The position numbers and the translations under genes were made by a program. Shown one piece after another: positions 1-7,762 of a stretch of DNA of 64,000 nt (position 1 is the stretch's first letter; every line of letters starts with the position of its first letter). Below the pieces are notes generated by a model. That model had not been told where the DNA came from and did no database searches. It saw only the letters and a list, made by a program, of their open reading frames with translations. Source of the DNA: Treponema sp. (lineage in GTDB: Bacteria; Spirochaetota; Spirochaetia; Treponematales; Treponemataceae); NCBI GenBank assembly GCA_016286535.1, contig JAEESZ010000004.1, positions 62,001 through 126,000 on the forward strand, read 5' to 3'.

Positions 1-1
1 T

Positions 2-1960
2 TATTCAGATTATTTACGGGCCCTTAAAATATACGATTTTCTTGGTCCTCAGGACCAGTCTTATTCCTGCGCTCAGATTATAAGTGCCTGCCAGAGTAAA
101 AGTGTAGAAAAACCTGTAATTCTGATGCCTTCTGTATTAAAGGGCAGGGGAACCGGTCATCTTTACAGATGTCTTGATATAGCCTTGAAAAATAATTATT
201 TTGTTTATATTCCCCAAAATAAGACTCTTGAAGAGTGTGATTCTATAGTTGAAGAATTTATTTCAAGGGGTTTAAAAAAGACTCAGATTATATCAGCCCT
301 TCCAGATGAAAGTTACAGGCCTGTAATAATTGCAGATACCTTCAGCCTTACAAAAAAAGAAAAAGAAGATTTGTCTTTTGCAGAAACTCTGATTTTAATT
401 GACGACAATTCCCCTTACATAGATAGCGCAGATTACATTTTAAATATCATCCCTTCAATTCTGGATAATGATTATGCAAACTGTGTAGATTCTTCATTAA
501 TCTTAAAACCTGAAAATATCAGAAAAGAAAGCTTTAATATAAAAAATACGGACCAAGGCTCTGCCTTAAAAATCCTTATCTGCTTTGGCGGAGAAGATCC
601 TTCAAACTTGAGTTTAAGAACCTTAAAAAGCCTCTCTAATATATATAAAAATGCAGAATATACAGTTGTCAGTAAAAAATTAAAAAAGGAAGATTGTCCT
701 GCCTGCCCTAAGCTTTCAATTTTTGAAAAAATCCCAGATTTACGAAACGAACTTTATAAGTTTGATCTGCTTTTTACTCATTACGGCCTTACTGCTTATG
801 AAGCCCTTTATTCAGGCCTTGGAGTTGTTTTATTACCTACAACAAAACTTCATTTACAGCTTGCACAAAAATATAATTTTGCCTTTTCAAAAGACTGTGC
901 TGAAGAAAATATCAGAAATGCTTTAAAATCACCTTTTCTTACAACAGAAAAACCTGTGGCTGCTGACGAAAATTCTTCCGGCGAAAATACTGCTGGCGAA
1001 AATACTGCTGGCGAAAATTCTTCCGGCGAAAATAATATTTACAGTTTATTAAATAAAATTGCAGGCGGAGAAAAAATCACATGTCCTGTCTGCCAGTGCC
1101 GCAAAGAAAAAAATGAAGCAGAGGATATATTGATTGCAAGAAATCACAATAAAACTTACAGAAGATGCAGTAAATGCGGAATGATATATCTGAGCTGGTC
1201 CTGTGAAGAAGAAAAAAAATATGTAAAATCCTACTTCTTTGATGAATACCAGAAGCAGTATGGAAAAACTTATACAGAAGATTTTGCTTCAATTAAAAAG
1301 CAGTGCTTTAAAAGACTTGATGTTTTAAAAAAACTTGAATCTTCCTTAAATAATAAAACTTCCCTTGATATAGGCTGTGCTTACGGTCCTTTTTTGTCTG
1401 CTGCAAGCGATTACAAAATGAAAGCTTATGGAACAGATATTTCTGATGATGCCATTGCCTATGTAAATAATGAATTAAAACTTAAAGCCTGTGTATCTTC
1501 TTTTCCTGATTTTGACAGTCAGAAAGAATTCAATATTGAAAAATTTGATATTGTTTCAATGTGGTATGTAATTGAACATTTTAAAAATCTTGATGCAGTT
1601 CTAGAAAAGGTTTCAAGTCTTGTAAAAAACAAGGGCTTTTTTGCCTTTTCAACTCCAAGTGCCCAGGGAGTCTCTGCAAAAAGTAACCGCGAAAACTTTT
1701 TCTTACAAAGTCCATCTGATCATTGTTCTGTGTGGGAATATTCAAAGGCAGATAAAATTTTAAGAAAATATGGTTTCAGGGTAAAAAAAATAGTTTCAAC
1801 CGGTCATCATCCTGAACGTTTTCCTTCCATGCGAAAGAAAATCCTTGAAGGAAAAAAAATCAGCAGTAAATCTCTGCATTGGAAATTTCTTTTATTAATC
1901 AGTAAAATCTTCAGACTGGGTGATACAGTAGAAATCTATTGTAAAAAAATAGAAAAATAA
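2..1960 (+). CDS. PseG-like glycosyltransferase/hydrolase fused to zinc-ribbon SAM methyltransferase (5' truncated)
   Basis: The reading frame is open to the left edge, so the true start lies outside the window. The first in-frame Met is at 125, but about 41 sense codons precede it. After that Met comes a GRGTGHLYRC motif, like the G-x-G-H-x-x-R-C start of PseG/SpsG UDP-sugar hydrolases, and a GT-B C-terminal half (ICFGGEDPSN; THYGLTAYEAL) to about residue 310. A 15-bp tandem repeat encodes the linker. Residues about 318-355 carry two CxxC pairs (CPVC, CSKC) forming a zinc ribbon. A class I SAM methyltransferase follows (LDIGCAYGPF at about 395-405, then DIVSMWYVIEHF). The fusion suggests nucleotide-sugar or surface-glycan modification; the substrate is unknown. 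An ATP-grasp gene follows after 12 nt. The fold calls are fairly sure, the pathway is inference. Confidence 0.75.
   Translation, partial: YSDYLRALKIYDFLGPQDQSYSCAQIISACQSKSVEKPVILMPSVLKGRGTGHLYRCLDIALKNNYFVYIPQNKTLEECDSIVEEFISRGLKKTQIISALPDESYRPVIIADTFSLTKKEKEDLSFAETLILIDDNSPYIDSADYILNIIPSILDNDYANCVDSSLILKPENIRKESFNIKNTDQGSALKILICFGGEDPSNLSLRTLKSLSNIYKNAEYTVVSKKLKKEDCPACPKLSIFEKIPDLRNELYKFDLLFTHYGLTAYEALYSGLGVVLLPTTKLHLQLAQKYNFAFSKDCAEENIRNALKSPFLTTEKPVAADENSSGENTAGENTAGENSSGENNIYSLLNKIAGGEKITCPVCQCRKEKNEAEDILIARNHNKTYRRCSKCGMIYLSWSCEEEKKYVKSYFFDEYQKQYGKTYTEDFASIKKQCFKRLDVLKKLESSLNNKTSLDIGCAYGPFLSAASDYKMKAYGTDISDDAIAYVNNELKLKACVSSFPDFDSQKEFNIEKFDIVSMWYVIEHFKNLDAVLEKVSSLVKNKGFFAFSTPSAQGVSAKSNRENFFLQSPSDHCSVWEYSKADKILRKYGFRVKKIVSTGHHPERFPSMRKKILEGKKISSKSLHWKFLLLISKIFRLGDTVEIYCKKIEK
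968..1036 (+). repeat. 15-bp in-frame tandem repeat (interdomain linker)
   Basis: Four 15-bp units (starting 968, 983, 998, 1013) plus a 9-base partial fifth unit. Each begins GAAAAT and ends GGC and encodes GEN(S/T)(S/A)-type pentapeptides. Units 1 and 4 are identical, and units 2 and 3 are identical. The repeat is in frame and sits exactly between the PseG-like and zinc-ribbon/methyltransferase domains, so copy-number change would alter linker length without a frameshift. Confidence 0.9.
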
Positions 1961-1972
1961 AAGGGTGGGATT

Positions 1973-3610
1973 ATGAATGTTTTAATACTTGGTGCAGGCT
2001 TAATGCAAAAACCTGCAATTTTAAGTGCAAAAGAACTTGGCTATAAGGTAAATGTAATTGATGCAGATAAAAATGCCGTTTCAATTCCTTATGCTCATTA
2101 TTTCAGACAGATAGATTTAAAAGATAAAGAAAAAATCCTTGAATTTGCCAGGGAACTTCAATCTGACGGTGGATTAAAAGCTGTTTTTACCGCCGGAACA
2201 GATTTTTCAAGCAGTGTAAGTTATGTCTGCGAAAAATTAGGCTTAAAGGCCCATTCTTACCAGGCCAGTATAAATGCAAGTGTAAAAACTCAGATGAGGG
2301 AATGTTTTAAAAAAGAAAAGGTTCCTTCTCCTGCCTTTGTAAAAGTCACACCTTCAGATGTAAATGAAAATCTTCTGCCAAAAGTCCTCGAACAAATGTC
2401 CTTTCCGCTGGTAGTAAAACCTGTAGATAATATGGGAGCCAGAGGCTGCCGTATGGTAAGGGAAAAAAAGGAATTTTTAAAGGCTGTAAAAACTGCAATA
2501 GAATGTTCAAGAAGTGCTTCTGCAATTGTAGAAGAATATATGGAAGGTCCTGAGTATTCTATTGATGCCCTTGTTTACAATAATACCTTTACCGTTACAG
2601 GTTTTGCCTTACGCCATATAAAGTATCCTCCATATTTTATAGAAACAGGTCATACCATGCCTGCCGTATTAGATAAAAAAACTCACGATGAATTAATTTC
2701 GGTTTTTGCCCTGGGGGCAAAGGCTTTAGGTCTTACTGCAGGGGCCGCAAAAGCAGATATCAAATATACAAAAAATGGCCCTATGATTGGAGAAATTGCA
2801 GGAAGACTTTCGGGCGGCTACATGTCCGGCTGGACTTATCCATATTCTTCAGATTTAAACCTTACAAAACAAGGTCTTTTGATCGCCTGCGGCGAAGAAC
2901 CTGAGGAATTAATTTCACGCAGAAATAAGGTTGATTATCAGCCTGGACCTTTGTGCCAGAAAGCAGAAAAACCTTATGAATTATTTGAAGTTCCTTCAAA
3001 GAGAACTTCTGCAGAAAGAGCCTGGCTCAGTATTCCTGGAACTGTAGAATACGTAGAAAATATTAATGAATATACAGATAAAGCCGTGTTTGATGTTTTA
3101 CCAAGAGCAACGGTAAGTCTCGGTTGCAAGGTGGATTTTCCAAGAAATAACGTCGAAAAATGCGGTAACATAATTTCTGTAAGCAATTCAGAAAAAATTG
3201 CAGTTTCTTCTGCTCAGGATGCTGTTTCAAATGTCTTTATTACCTTAAAGGCTAATAATCCTGCTACAGATGATTTTTTGAATAGAAAAACTTTAGAAGA
3301 TGAAGAAGCCTTTCCGCCGGACGCTTATGGAACATTGAGCAGTGAAGATTTTAGTAAAATACAGGGCCAGATAGCCGAAAATCAAAAAGTATCGGACTGT
3401 ATTCCTTCTGTAATTTTAGAAAATGAAAAACTGAATAAGGTGGACTGGAATTACAATACAATTTCTGATACAGCCAGAAAATTTGATATTTTACGTCCTC
3501 ATCACAAATGTCTGGATGCAAATAAATTCTGGCGTGCGGTTTTACGAGGCGGAATACAGGCAGCCGTTTATATAAATGACAGTACTGAGGTTTTGTGTGA
3601 TAAAAAATAA
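1973..3610 (+). CDS. ATP-grasp superfamily ligase
   Basis: 545 aa. The N-terminus is a pre-ATP-grasp Rossmann segment (LILGAGLMQKPAILSAKELG, then VNVIDAD). The ATP-grasp core covers about residues 110-310: FPLVVKPVDNMGARGC is the lysine and glycine-rich loop region, VEEYMEGPEYSIDAL follows, and GEIAGRLSGGYMSGW is the metal-binding end. This resembles the PurK/CarB-like carboxylate-amine ligase group, which activates a carboxylate as acyl phosphate. About 230 further residues have no assignment I can make. An SD (GGTGGG) lies just before the ATG. It lies 12 nt after the PseG-like gene and overlaps the amidase start, so it is probably in the same transcript. The substrate is unknown. Confidence 0.75.
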   Translation: MNVLILGAGLMQKPAILSAKELGYKVNVIDADKNAVSIPYAHYFRQIDLKDKEKILEFARELQSDGGLKAVFTAGTDFSSSVSYVCEKLGLKAHSYQASINASVKTQMRECFKKEKVPSPAFVKVTPSDVNENLLPKVLEQMSFPLVVKPVDNMGARGCRMVREKKEFLKAVKTAIECSRSASAIVEEYMEGPEYSIDALVYNNTFTVTGFALRHIKYPPYFIETGHTMPAVLDKKTHDELISVFALGAKALGLTAGAAKADIKYTKNGPMIGEIAGRLSGGYMSGWTYPYSSDLNLTKQGLLIACGEEPEELISRRNKVDYQPGPLCQKAEKPYELFEVPSKRTSAERAWLSIPGTVEYVENINEYTDKAVFDVLPRATVSLGCKVDFPRNNVEKCGNIISVSNSEKIAVSSAQDAVSNVFITLKANNPATDDFLNRKTLEDEEAFPPDAYGTLSSEDFSKIQGQIAENQKVSDCIPSVILENEKLNKVDWNYNTISDTARKFDILRPHHKCLDANKFWRAVLRGGIQAAVYINDSTEVLCDKK

Positions 3611-4634
3611 AAGATTTATTTTTGCCCTTATATTAAACATTTTCTTTTTCTCAGCCTTTTCCCAGGCATCTATAAATCTTGTTAATAAAGCTAAGGAGTC
3701 TGGTTTTACCCTTTACTGGGATTCTCTTTCTCAGGCAGGATTACTTGAAAAAAACGGACATCAGTTGTCTTTCAGCCTTGATAAGGAAATTATTGTTTTA
3801 GATTCTGTACTTTTAAAAATAAGCGATGCTCCCCAGTTAAAAGACAATCAGCTTTATGTTACTCAGAAATTTTATGATGATGCTGCAGCTTTTTTAAATC
3901 AAAAATCAGAAAATCCTTTTAAAGTCGGCGCAATTTTAATTGATGCCGGACACGGAGGAAAAGATCCGGGAGCAGCAAAAACCTATAAGATTTCCGGTAA
4001 AAACGTAACGATTCAGGAAAAAGATATTAATCTTAAAGTTGCAAAAATGCTTTACGAAAGATTAAAAACCTACTATCCGGAAAAACAAATCATCCTTACT
4101 AGATCTACAGATGTGTTTCTGTCTTTAAGTCAGAGAACCGATATTGCAAACAGCGTAAAAGTTGGAGAAAACGAAGCAATACTTTTTATTTCAATTCATG
4201 TAAATTCTTCGCTTAATAAGACTTCATCTGGTTATGAAGTATGGTATCTTTCTCCGGGTTACCGCCGCTCTGTTCTTGATAAAACTTCAATGGAATCTGA
4301 TGAGCAGAATCTTTATCCAATATTAAATTCTATGCTGGAAGAAGAATACACAACTGAAAGTATTATGATAGCAAAGTTTATTATGGATGGTCTTCAGTCT
4401 CAGATTGGAAAAGAATCAAAAGCCAGGGGCATAAAAGCCGAAGAATGGTTTGTTGTAAAAAATTCAAACATGCCTAGTGTACTTGTAGAGCTCGGTTTTG
4501 TCTCAAACGAAAAAGAGGCCCTGCTTTTAAATGATGATAAATACTTGAAAAAAGCAACCTTAGGAATATATAATGGCTTATCTGCATTTATTTCACACTT
4601 TGAGCGTTCGCAAGGATTTACGGCGGTAAAATGA
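3597..4634 (+). CDS. N-acetylmuramoyl-L-alanine amidase (Amidase_3)
   Basis: Zinc-dependent cleavage of the MurNAc-L-Ala bond of peptidoglycan, in the periplasm. The Amidase_3 domain begins at ILIDAGHGGKDPGA (metal His). The second metal ligand Glu is in the segment QEKDINLKVAK, the third ligand His is in FISIHVNSS, and the catalytic Glu is in VLVELGFVSN. I chose GTG 3597 over the upstream ATG at 3576. GAGG at 3587-3590 is 6 nt before the GTG, and starting there puts a KNKR n-region directly before the hydrophobic signal segment (FIFALILNIFFFSAFSQA). The gene overlaps the ATP-grasp gene by 14 nt and the next gene by ATGA, which suggests translational coupling. Confidence 0.88.
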   Translation: MIKNKRFIFALILNIFFFSAFSQASINLVNKAKESGFTLYWDSLSQAGLLEKNGHQLSFSLDKEIIVLDSVLLKISDAPQLKDNQLYVTQKFYDDAAAFLNQKSENPFKVGAILIDAGHGGKDPGAAKTYKISGKNVTIQEKDINLKVAKMLYERLKTYYPEKQIILTRSTDVFLSLSQRTDIANSVKVGENEAILFISIHVNSSLNKTSSGYEVWYLSPGYRRSVLDKTSMESDEQNLYPILNSMLEEEYTTESIMIAKFIMDGLQSQIGKESKARGIKAEEWFVVKNSNMPSVLVELGFVSNEKEALLLNDDKYLKKATLGIYNGLSAFISHFERSQGFTAVK

Positions 4635-5092
4635 AAATTGAATTAAAAAAAGAAGCTAAGATTCATATTGTATTGTCAGGAATACTTCTCGTAATTTTGC
4701 TTTTTTCTGTAATTACTTATAATATTAAATTAAAAGGAAACAGAAGAACTTTTATCTTTCCTTCGGTAGAAAACGGAAAGTTAATTGTTGAAACAAGATA
4801 TTTACAGAAGAATCCGCAAAAAGATTCAATCACTTTTTTTATAGATGAACTTTTGTTAGGTTCTGGCGTAGAAAGAACAAAGCTTCTTTTTACTTCCGGA
4901 ACAAGACTGGAATCAGCTTTTCTAAGAAAGGATATACTATACCTGAATTTGTCAGATGATTTAATGCAGATGGGAGATGGGGTATTAGATATAGAAGAAG
5001 GGGTAGAATTACTGAAAAAGAATGTTCGAATAAACTTTCCTAAAGTAAAAACTATTCAAATTTTTGTTAATGGACGCTTCGCTTTTGAGTGA
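4631..5092 (+). CDS. GerMN-like single-pass membrane protein
   Basis: 153 aa. Basic N-terminus, one transmembrane helix (about residues 12-30, HIVLSGILLVILLFSVITY), then a small periplasmic domain. The VETRYLQK, DELLLGSG and LSDDLMQM segments, ending in IQIFVNGRFAF, resemble the GerMN domain. The ATG overlaps the amidase TGA (ATGA), so it is probably translationally coupled to it. Paired GerMN/amidase genes suggest a cell-envelope role. The family call is moderate because the domain is short and divergent. Confidence 0.6.
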   Translation: MKIELKKEAKIHIVLSGILLVILLFSVITYNIKLKGNRRTFIFPSVENGKLIVETRYLQKNPQKDSITFFIDELLLGSGVERTKLLFTSGTRLESAFLRKDILYLNLSDDLMQMGDGVLDIEEGVELLKKNVRINFPKVKTIQIFVNGRFAFE

Positions 5093-5098
5093 AAAACG

Positions 5099-5127
5099 TT
5101 GACAAAACGGTGAGGTTATTGGATAAT
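5099..5127 (+). promoter_or_regulatory. sigma-70-type promoter of flaA
   Basis: TTGACA (5099-5104), 17-nt spacer, GATAAT (5122-5127), overlapped by TAATAT at 5124-5129. It sits about 40 nt upstream of the flaA SD. A strong SD AAGGAG (5161-5166) lies 7 nt before the ATG. The near-consensus elements fit a very highly expressed flagellar sheath gene. Confidence 0.8.
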
Positions 5128-5173
5128 ATTTATTACAAGGCTACATCGAACTAGTATTTAAAGGAGCTTCAAA

Positions 5174-6262
5174 ATGAAGAAGACTTTTGGTTTATTTACA
5201 GCAGCAATGCTGCTCGTTGGTGGATTTGCTTTCGCTTCAGAAGCAATTCTCATCGATTTTACACTGTTGGACGCTGATTGTGTTGAAGATGCTAACGGAA
5301 ATCCACAGCAGAATTCACGCACAGTAATGGACTATTCTACAGCTGCTGGTGCTACATTTACTAGCGATCAGAAAGATCTTATGAAAACATCTTTAGCACT
5401 TCCAGAATGGGAAGTTCAGTTGAACTCATCTGCAAAATCAGTTGCAAGTTTAGCTGATTCACAAGTTGTTTCTGCTCCTGTAAAGGAATCTGCTGATGTT
5501 CCATTTGCCGGATCAAATGTAATGGGTGTACGTGTTGTTTTCCCTGAATGGAATTCAAACGCTAACGCTAAAATCGTACCTCCATTTGACATTCCAGCTT
5601 ACGAACCACTCTCATCTGCTGATGCTAACGGAAACCGTCAGGATCCTACAGACGAAGAAAAAGCAAGCGGAAAAACATTATTCGAAGATGGATATGGTGT
5701 TGTAAAAAATGTTGGAACTGTAAAAGCAATCGCTGTTACAACAATGGGTATGAACTATCCACACGGACTTTATGTTCTTATGTCTGACAACGACAACGTA
5801 ACAAGAAGATACTTCATGGGATACCTTGGTTTTGACGGTTGGAAAGAATTAAGATGGAATAACCCACAGTACATTTCAGAAATCCGTAACCGCGAAATTC
5901 GTGTTTACCCAATCTATCCACGTGGATTACCATTTGTTAAATTCCAGGGATTCCAGGTAACTCGTGATGCAGCTCACATTGGTGGAGACTTCATCGGTTA
6001 CTTCAAAGACGTAAAAATCATTTATGACAAAGCACTTCTTACAAGTGACCGCGACATTGATGACGAAGACCTCTGGGGAATTATCGGAAAGAAAGAAACT
6101 GCACGTCAGAATGCTGAAATGCAGAAATTCGGTAACAAACAGGTTAATCGTTACCTTGAAAAAGCAAAACTTGCTTCAGAAGATGAATTTACTTCAAGCT
6201 TGAACTCAGATTCAGATTCTAATGCACAGTCTAACGCAGGTTCTTCTGCAGACGCAAAATAA
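5174..6262 (+). CDS. flaA: Periplasmic flagellar filament sheath protein FlaA
   Basis: 362 aa, with a clean signal peptide (MKKTFGLFTAAMLLVGGFAFASEA). FlaA covers the FlaB core of spirochete periplasmic flagella. FlaA-type segments include LIDFTLLD near the N-terminus, SNVMGVRVVFPEWN, PPFDIPAYEP, VGTVKAIAV, MNYPHGLYVLMSDN, the ISEIRNREIRVYPIYPR block and the conserved FQGFQVTRDAAHIGGDFIGYFKDVK tail region, given here only as a landmark near residues 255-280. The C-terminus is Ser/Asn/Asp-rich. It is monocistronic by its own promoter and a strong terminator. Codon use is noticeably more biased than in neighbours (GGA, ACA, CGT), which fits high expression. Confidence 0.93.
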   Translation: MKKTFGLFTAAMLLVGGFAFASEAILIDFTLLDADCVEDANGNPQQNSRTVMDYSTAAGATFTSDQKDLMKTSLALPEWEVQLNSSAKSVASLADSQVVSAPVKESADVPFAGSNVMGVRVVFPEWNSNANAKIVPPFDIPAYEPLSSADANGNRQDPTDEEKASGKTLFEDGYGVVKNVGTVKAIAVTTMGMNYPHGLYVLMSDNDNVTRRYFMGYLGFDGWKELRWNNPQYISEIRNREIRVYPIYPRGLPFVKFQGFQVTRDAAHIGGDFIGYFKDVKIIYDKALLTSDRDIDDEDLWGIIGKKETARQNAEMQKFGNKQVNRYLEKAKLASEDEFTSSLNSDSDSNAQSNAGSSADAK

Positions 6263-6280
6263 TTAGCTTATGCTAAAGTA

Positions 6281-6314
6281 AAGGGCTGCTCAATGTAGCA
6301 GCCCTTTTTTTTTT
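6281..6314 (+). terminator. Intrinsic terminator of flaA
   Basis: AAGGGCTGCT (6281-6290), loop CAATGT, AGCAGCCCTT, then a run of T to 6314. The 10-bp stem is perfect. The next same-strand ATG is only 9 nt beyond the T run. Confidence 0.93.
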
Positions 6315-6323
6315 GAGAGAGAT

Positions 6324-7577
6324 ATGAGTATTGACGTTATAAATATACCTTCAAAGAATCTATTAAAACAAAACTATGAGGCTTACCATTCTTATTTTTC
6401 AGAAATAATGCAGAAGGTAGTAGAAATTTTACAAGCCAATGTAAAACTTTCTTCACAGCCAACCTATAAAAGCCGTGTAAAAAGATTCGAAAGTTACTAT
6501 AAAAAAATCCTCAAACTTAAATCAGACCAGTTTGAAGAAGGTAAAATCATTTATCTTACCGATATGATGGGTATAAGAATGATTTGTGCCTTTATGGAAG
6601 ATATAAATTTTGCGGTTGATCAGATTAAAAAGATTTTTGAAATTAAAGAAGTCGAAGTAAAAGGTTCACAAAAAAAATTCAGTGAATTCGGCTATGAATC
6701 AACCCACGTATTAATTGCAATTCCTAAAGAAATCAGTGATGAATTAAATAAAAAATATTCGAACCTGGAACCTCCAAGCGATGAGCTTGTCTGCGAAATT
6801 CAAATAAGAACCATCCTTCAGGATGCCTGGGCAGAAGTAGAACATGAATTAATATATAAAACAGAATTCAATCCTTTTGATATTCCTTTAAGAAGAAAAC
6901 TTGCTTCAATAAATGCATCTCTTACCCTGGCAGATATTACTTTCCAGGAAATCAGAGACTATCAGAATAAATTACAGCGCGAAATGGAAGAAAGAAGAAA
7001 ATCCTTCTACCATATGGCTGATGATTTACTGAATGAAAAAATTGAAAAGCCGGCAGAGGAACAGATTAACAGAATTACACCATTTGTTCAGGGTACAATT
7101 GATGATATGCTTTTGCAGGCAATTCATGCCCACAATATGGGTAATCTTGAACAGGCTGTTGAAATTTATACAAAAATTATTGAAGCAACCGATGAGAGCG
7201 AAAAAAATATTATTGCCGTAATCAGAAAGCATCGGGGTATGGCTTATTTTTCTATGAACAAATTCGATGAAGCTCTTGAAGATTTTGATATAAGTTTATC
7301 TTATGATCCAAAAGCCTTCAGAACTTATTATTATAAGGGAATTGTTTATGCAATCTTAAAGAAATACGAAGATGCTGTTGACTGTTTTACAAAGTCTCTG
7401 GAAATAAATAAATTCCAGGCACATACAAATTTCAGAAGGGCTATGTCTTATTTTGAATTACAGGAATATGAAAAGTCTATGAATGACTTGAATACTGCTT
7501 TAAAACTTGGCATGAATCCTGAAGAATGCAAAAGTTTACAGGAAAAACTTACAAAAAAATTTGGAATGTCGATGTAA
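6324..7577 (+). CDS. RelA/SpoT synthetase-domain protein with C-terminal TPR repeats
   Basis: 417 aa. The N-terminal half is a RelA/SpoT nucleotidyltransferase domain, which makes (p)ppGpp-type alarmones. Visible motifs are YKSRVKRFESYYKK (the basic ATP-binding stretch), DMMGIRM (D-x-x-G-x-R, metal site), FGYESTHV (G-Y-x-S-x-H) and EIQIRTILQDAWAEVEHE (the E/Q-I-Q-I-R-T and A-W-x-E-x-E-H signature). There is no HD hydrolase domain and no TGS/ACT. Instead, residues about 255-400 form TPR repeats (for example AVEIYTKIIE, ALEDFDISLSYDP, AVDCFTKSLEIN). A GAGAGAGA purine run 2-9 nt before the ATG is the only SD. It directly follows the flaA terminator with no space for a promoter. Small alarmone synthetase activity is inferred. 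Confidence 0.82.
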   Translation: MSIDVINIPSKNLLKQNYEAYHSYFSEIMQKVVEILQANVKLSSQPTYKSRVKRFESYYKKILKLKSDQFEEGKIIYLTDMMGIRMICAFMEDINFAVDQIKKIFEIKEVEVKGSQKKFSEFGYESTHVLIAIPKEISDELNKKYSNLEPPSDELVCEIQIRTILQDAWAEVEHELIYKTEFNPFDIPLRRKLASINASLTLADITFQEIRDYQNKLQREMEERRKSFYHMADDLLNEKIEKPAEEQINRITPFVQGTIDDMLLQAIHAHNMGNLEQAVEIYTKIIEATDESEKNIIAVIRKHRGMAYFSMNKFDEALEDFDISLSYDPKAFRTYYYKGIVYAILKKYEDAVDCFTKSLEINKFQAHTNFRRAMSYFELQEYEKSMNDLNTALKLGMNPEECKSLQEKLTKKFGMSM

Positions 7578-7582
7578 AACAC

Positions 7583-7611
7583 TTGACTAAAATTATTCAA
7601 ACTGATATATT
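7583..7611 (+). promoter_or_regulatory. Promoter of tRNA-Glu
   Basis: TTGACT (7583-7588), 17-nt spacer, TATATT (7606-7611). The mature tRNA begins 27 nt after the -10. Confidence 0.78.
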
Positions 7612-7637
7612 ATCAACATCAATCACGAATTGATTAA

Positions 7638-7709
7638 GTCTCCTTCGTCTAGTGGTTAGGACATCGGGTTTTCATCCCGACAACAGCAGTTCAATTCTGC
7701 TAGGAGATG
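7638..7709 (+). tRNA. tRNA-Glu (anticodon TTC)
   Basis: Cloverleaf by eye: acceptor GTCTCCT/AGGAGAT, D arm GTCTAGTGGTTAGGAC, anticodon stem TCGGG/CCCGA around the loop TTTTCAT with TTC, and T arm GCAGT-TCAATTC-TGCT-type. The discriminator is G. No CCA is encoded. Pair 1:72 is G:U, where G:C is usual. A terminator follows immediately. Confidence 0.93.
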
Positions 7710-7715
7710 AAAAGC

Positions 7716-7747
7716 AAAAACTCACCTCAAACGGTGAGTTTTTTTTT
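7716..7747 (+). terminator. Intrinsic terminator of tRNA-Glu
   Basis: ACTCACC (7720-7726), loop TCAAAC, GGTGAGT (7733-7739), flanked by A-run and T-run, with T to 7747. It lies 6 nt downstream of the tRNA and 15 nt upstream of the dinG-like ATG. Confidence 0.9.
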
Positions 7748-7762
7748 GCCTTGGAGATTATT

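Noticed and set aside
968..1036. Possible CRISPR-like repeat
   Set aside because: Units are 15 bp, adjacent without spacers and in frame in a protein linker.
7652..7762. Extended N-terminus of the DinG-like protein
   Set aside because: Would run through tRNA-Glu and its terminator. ATG 7763 has a proper SD.
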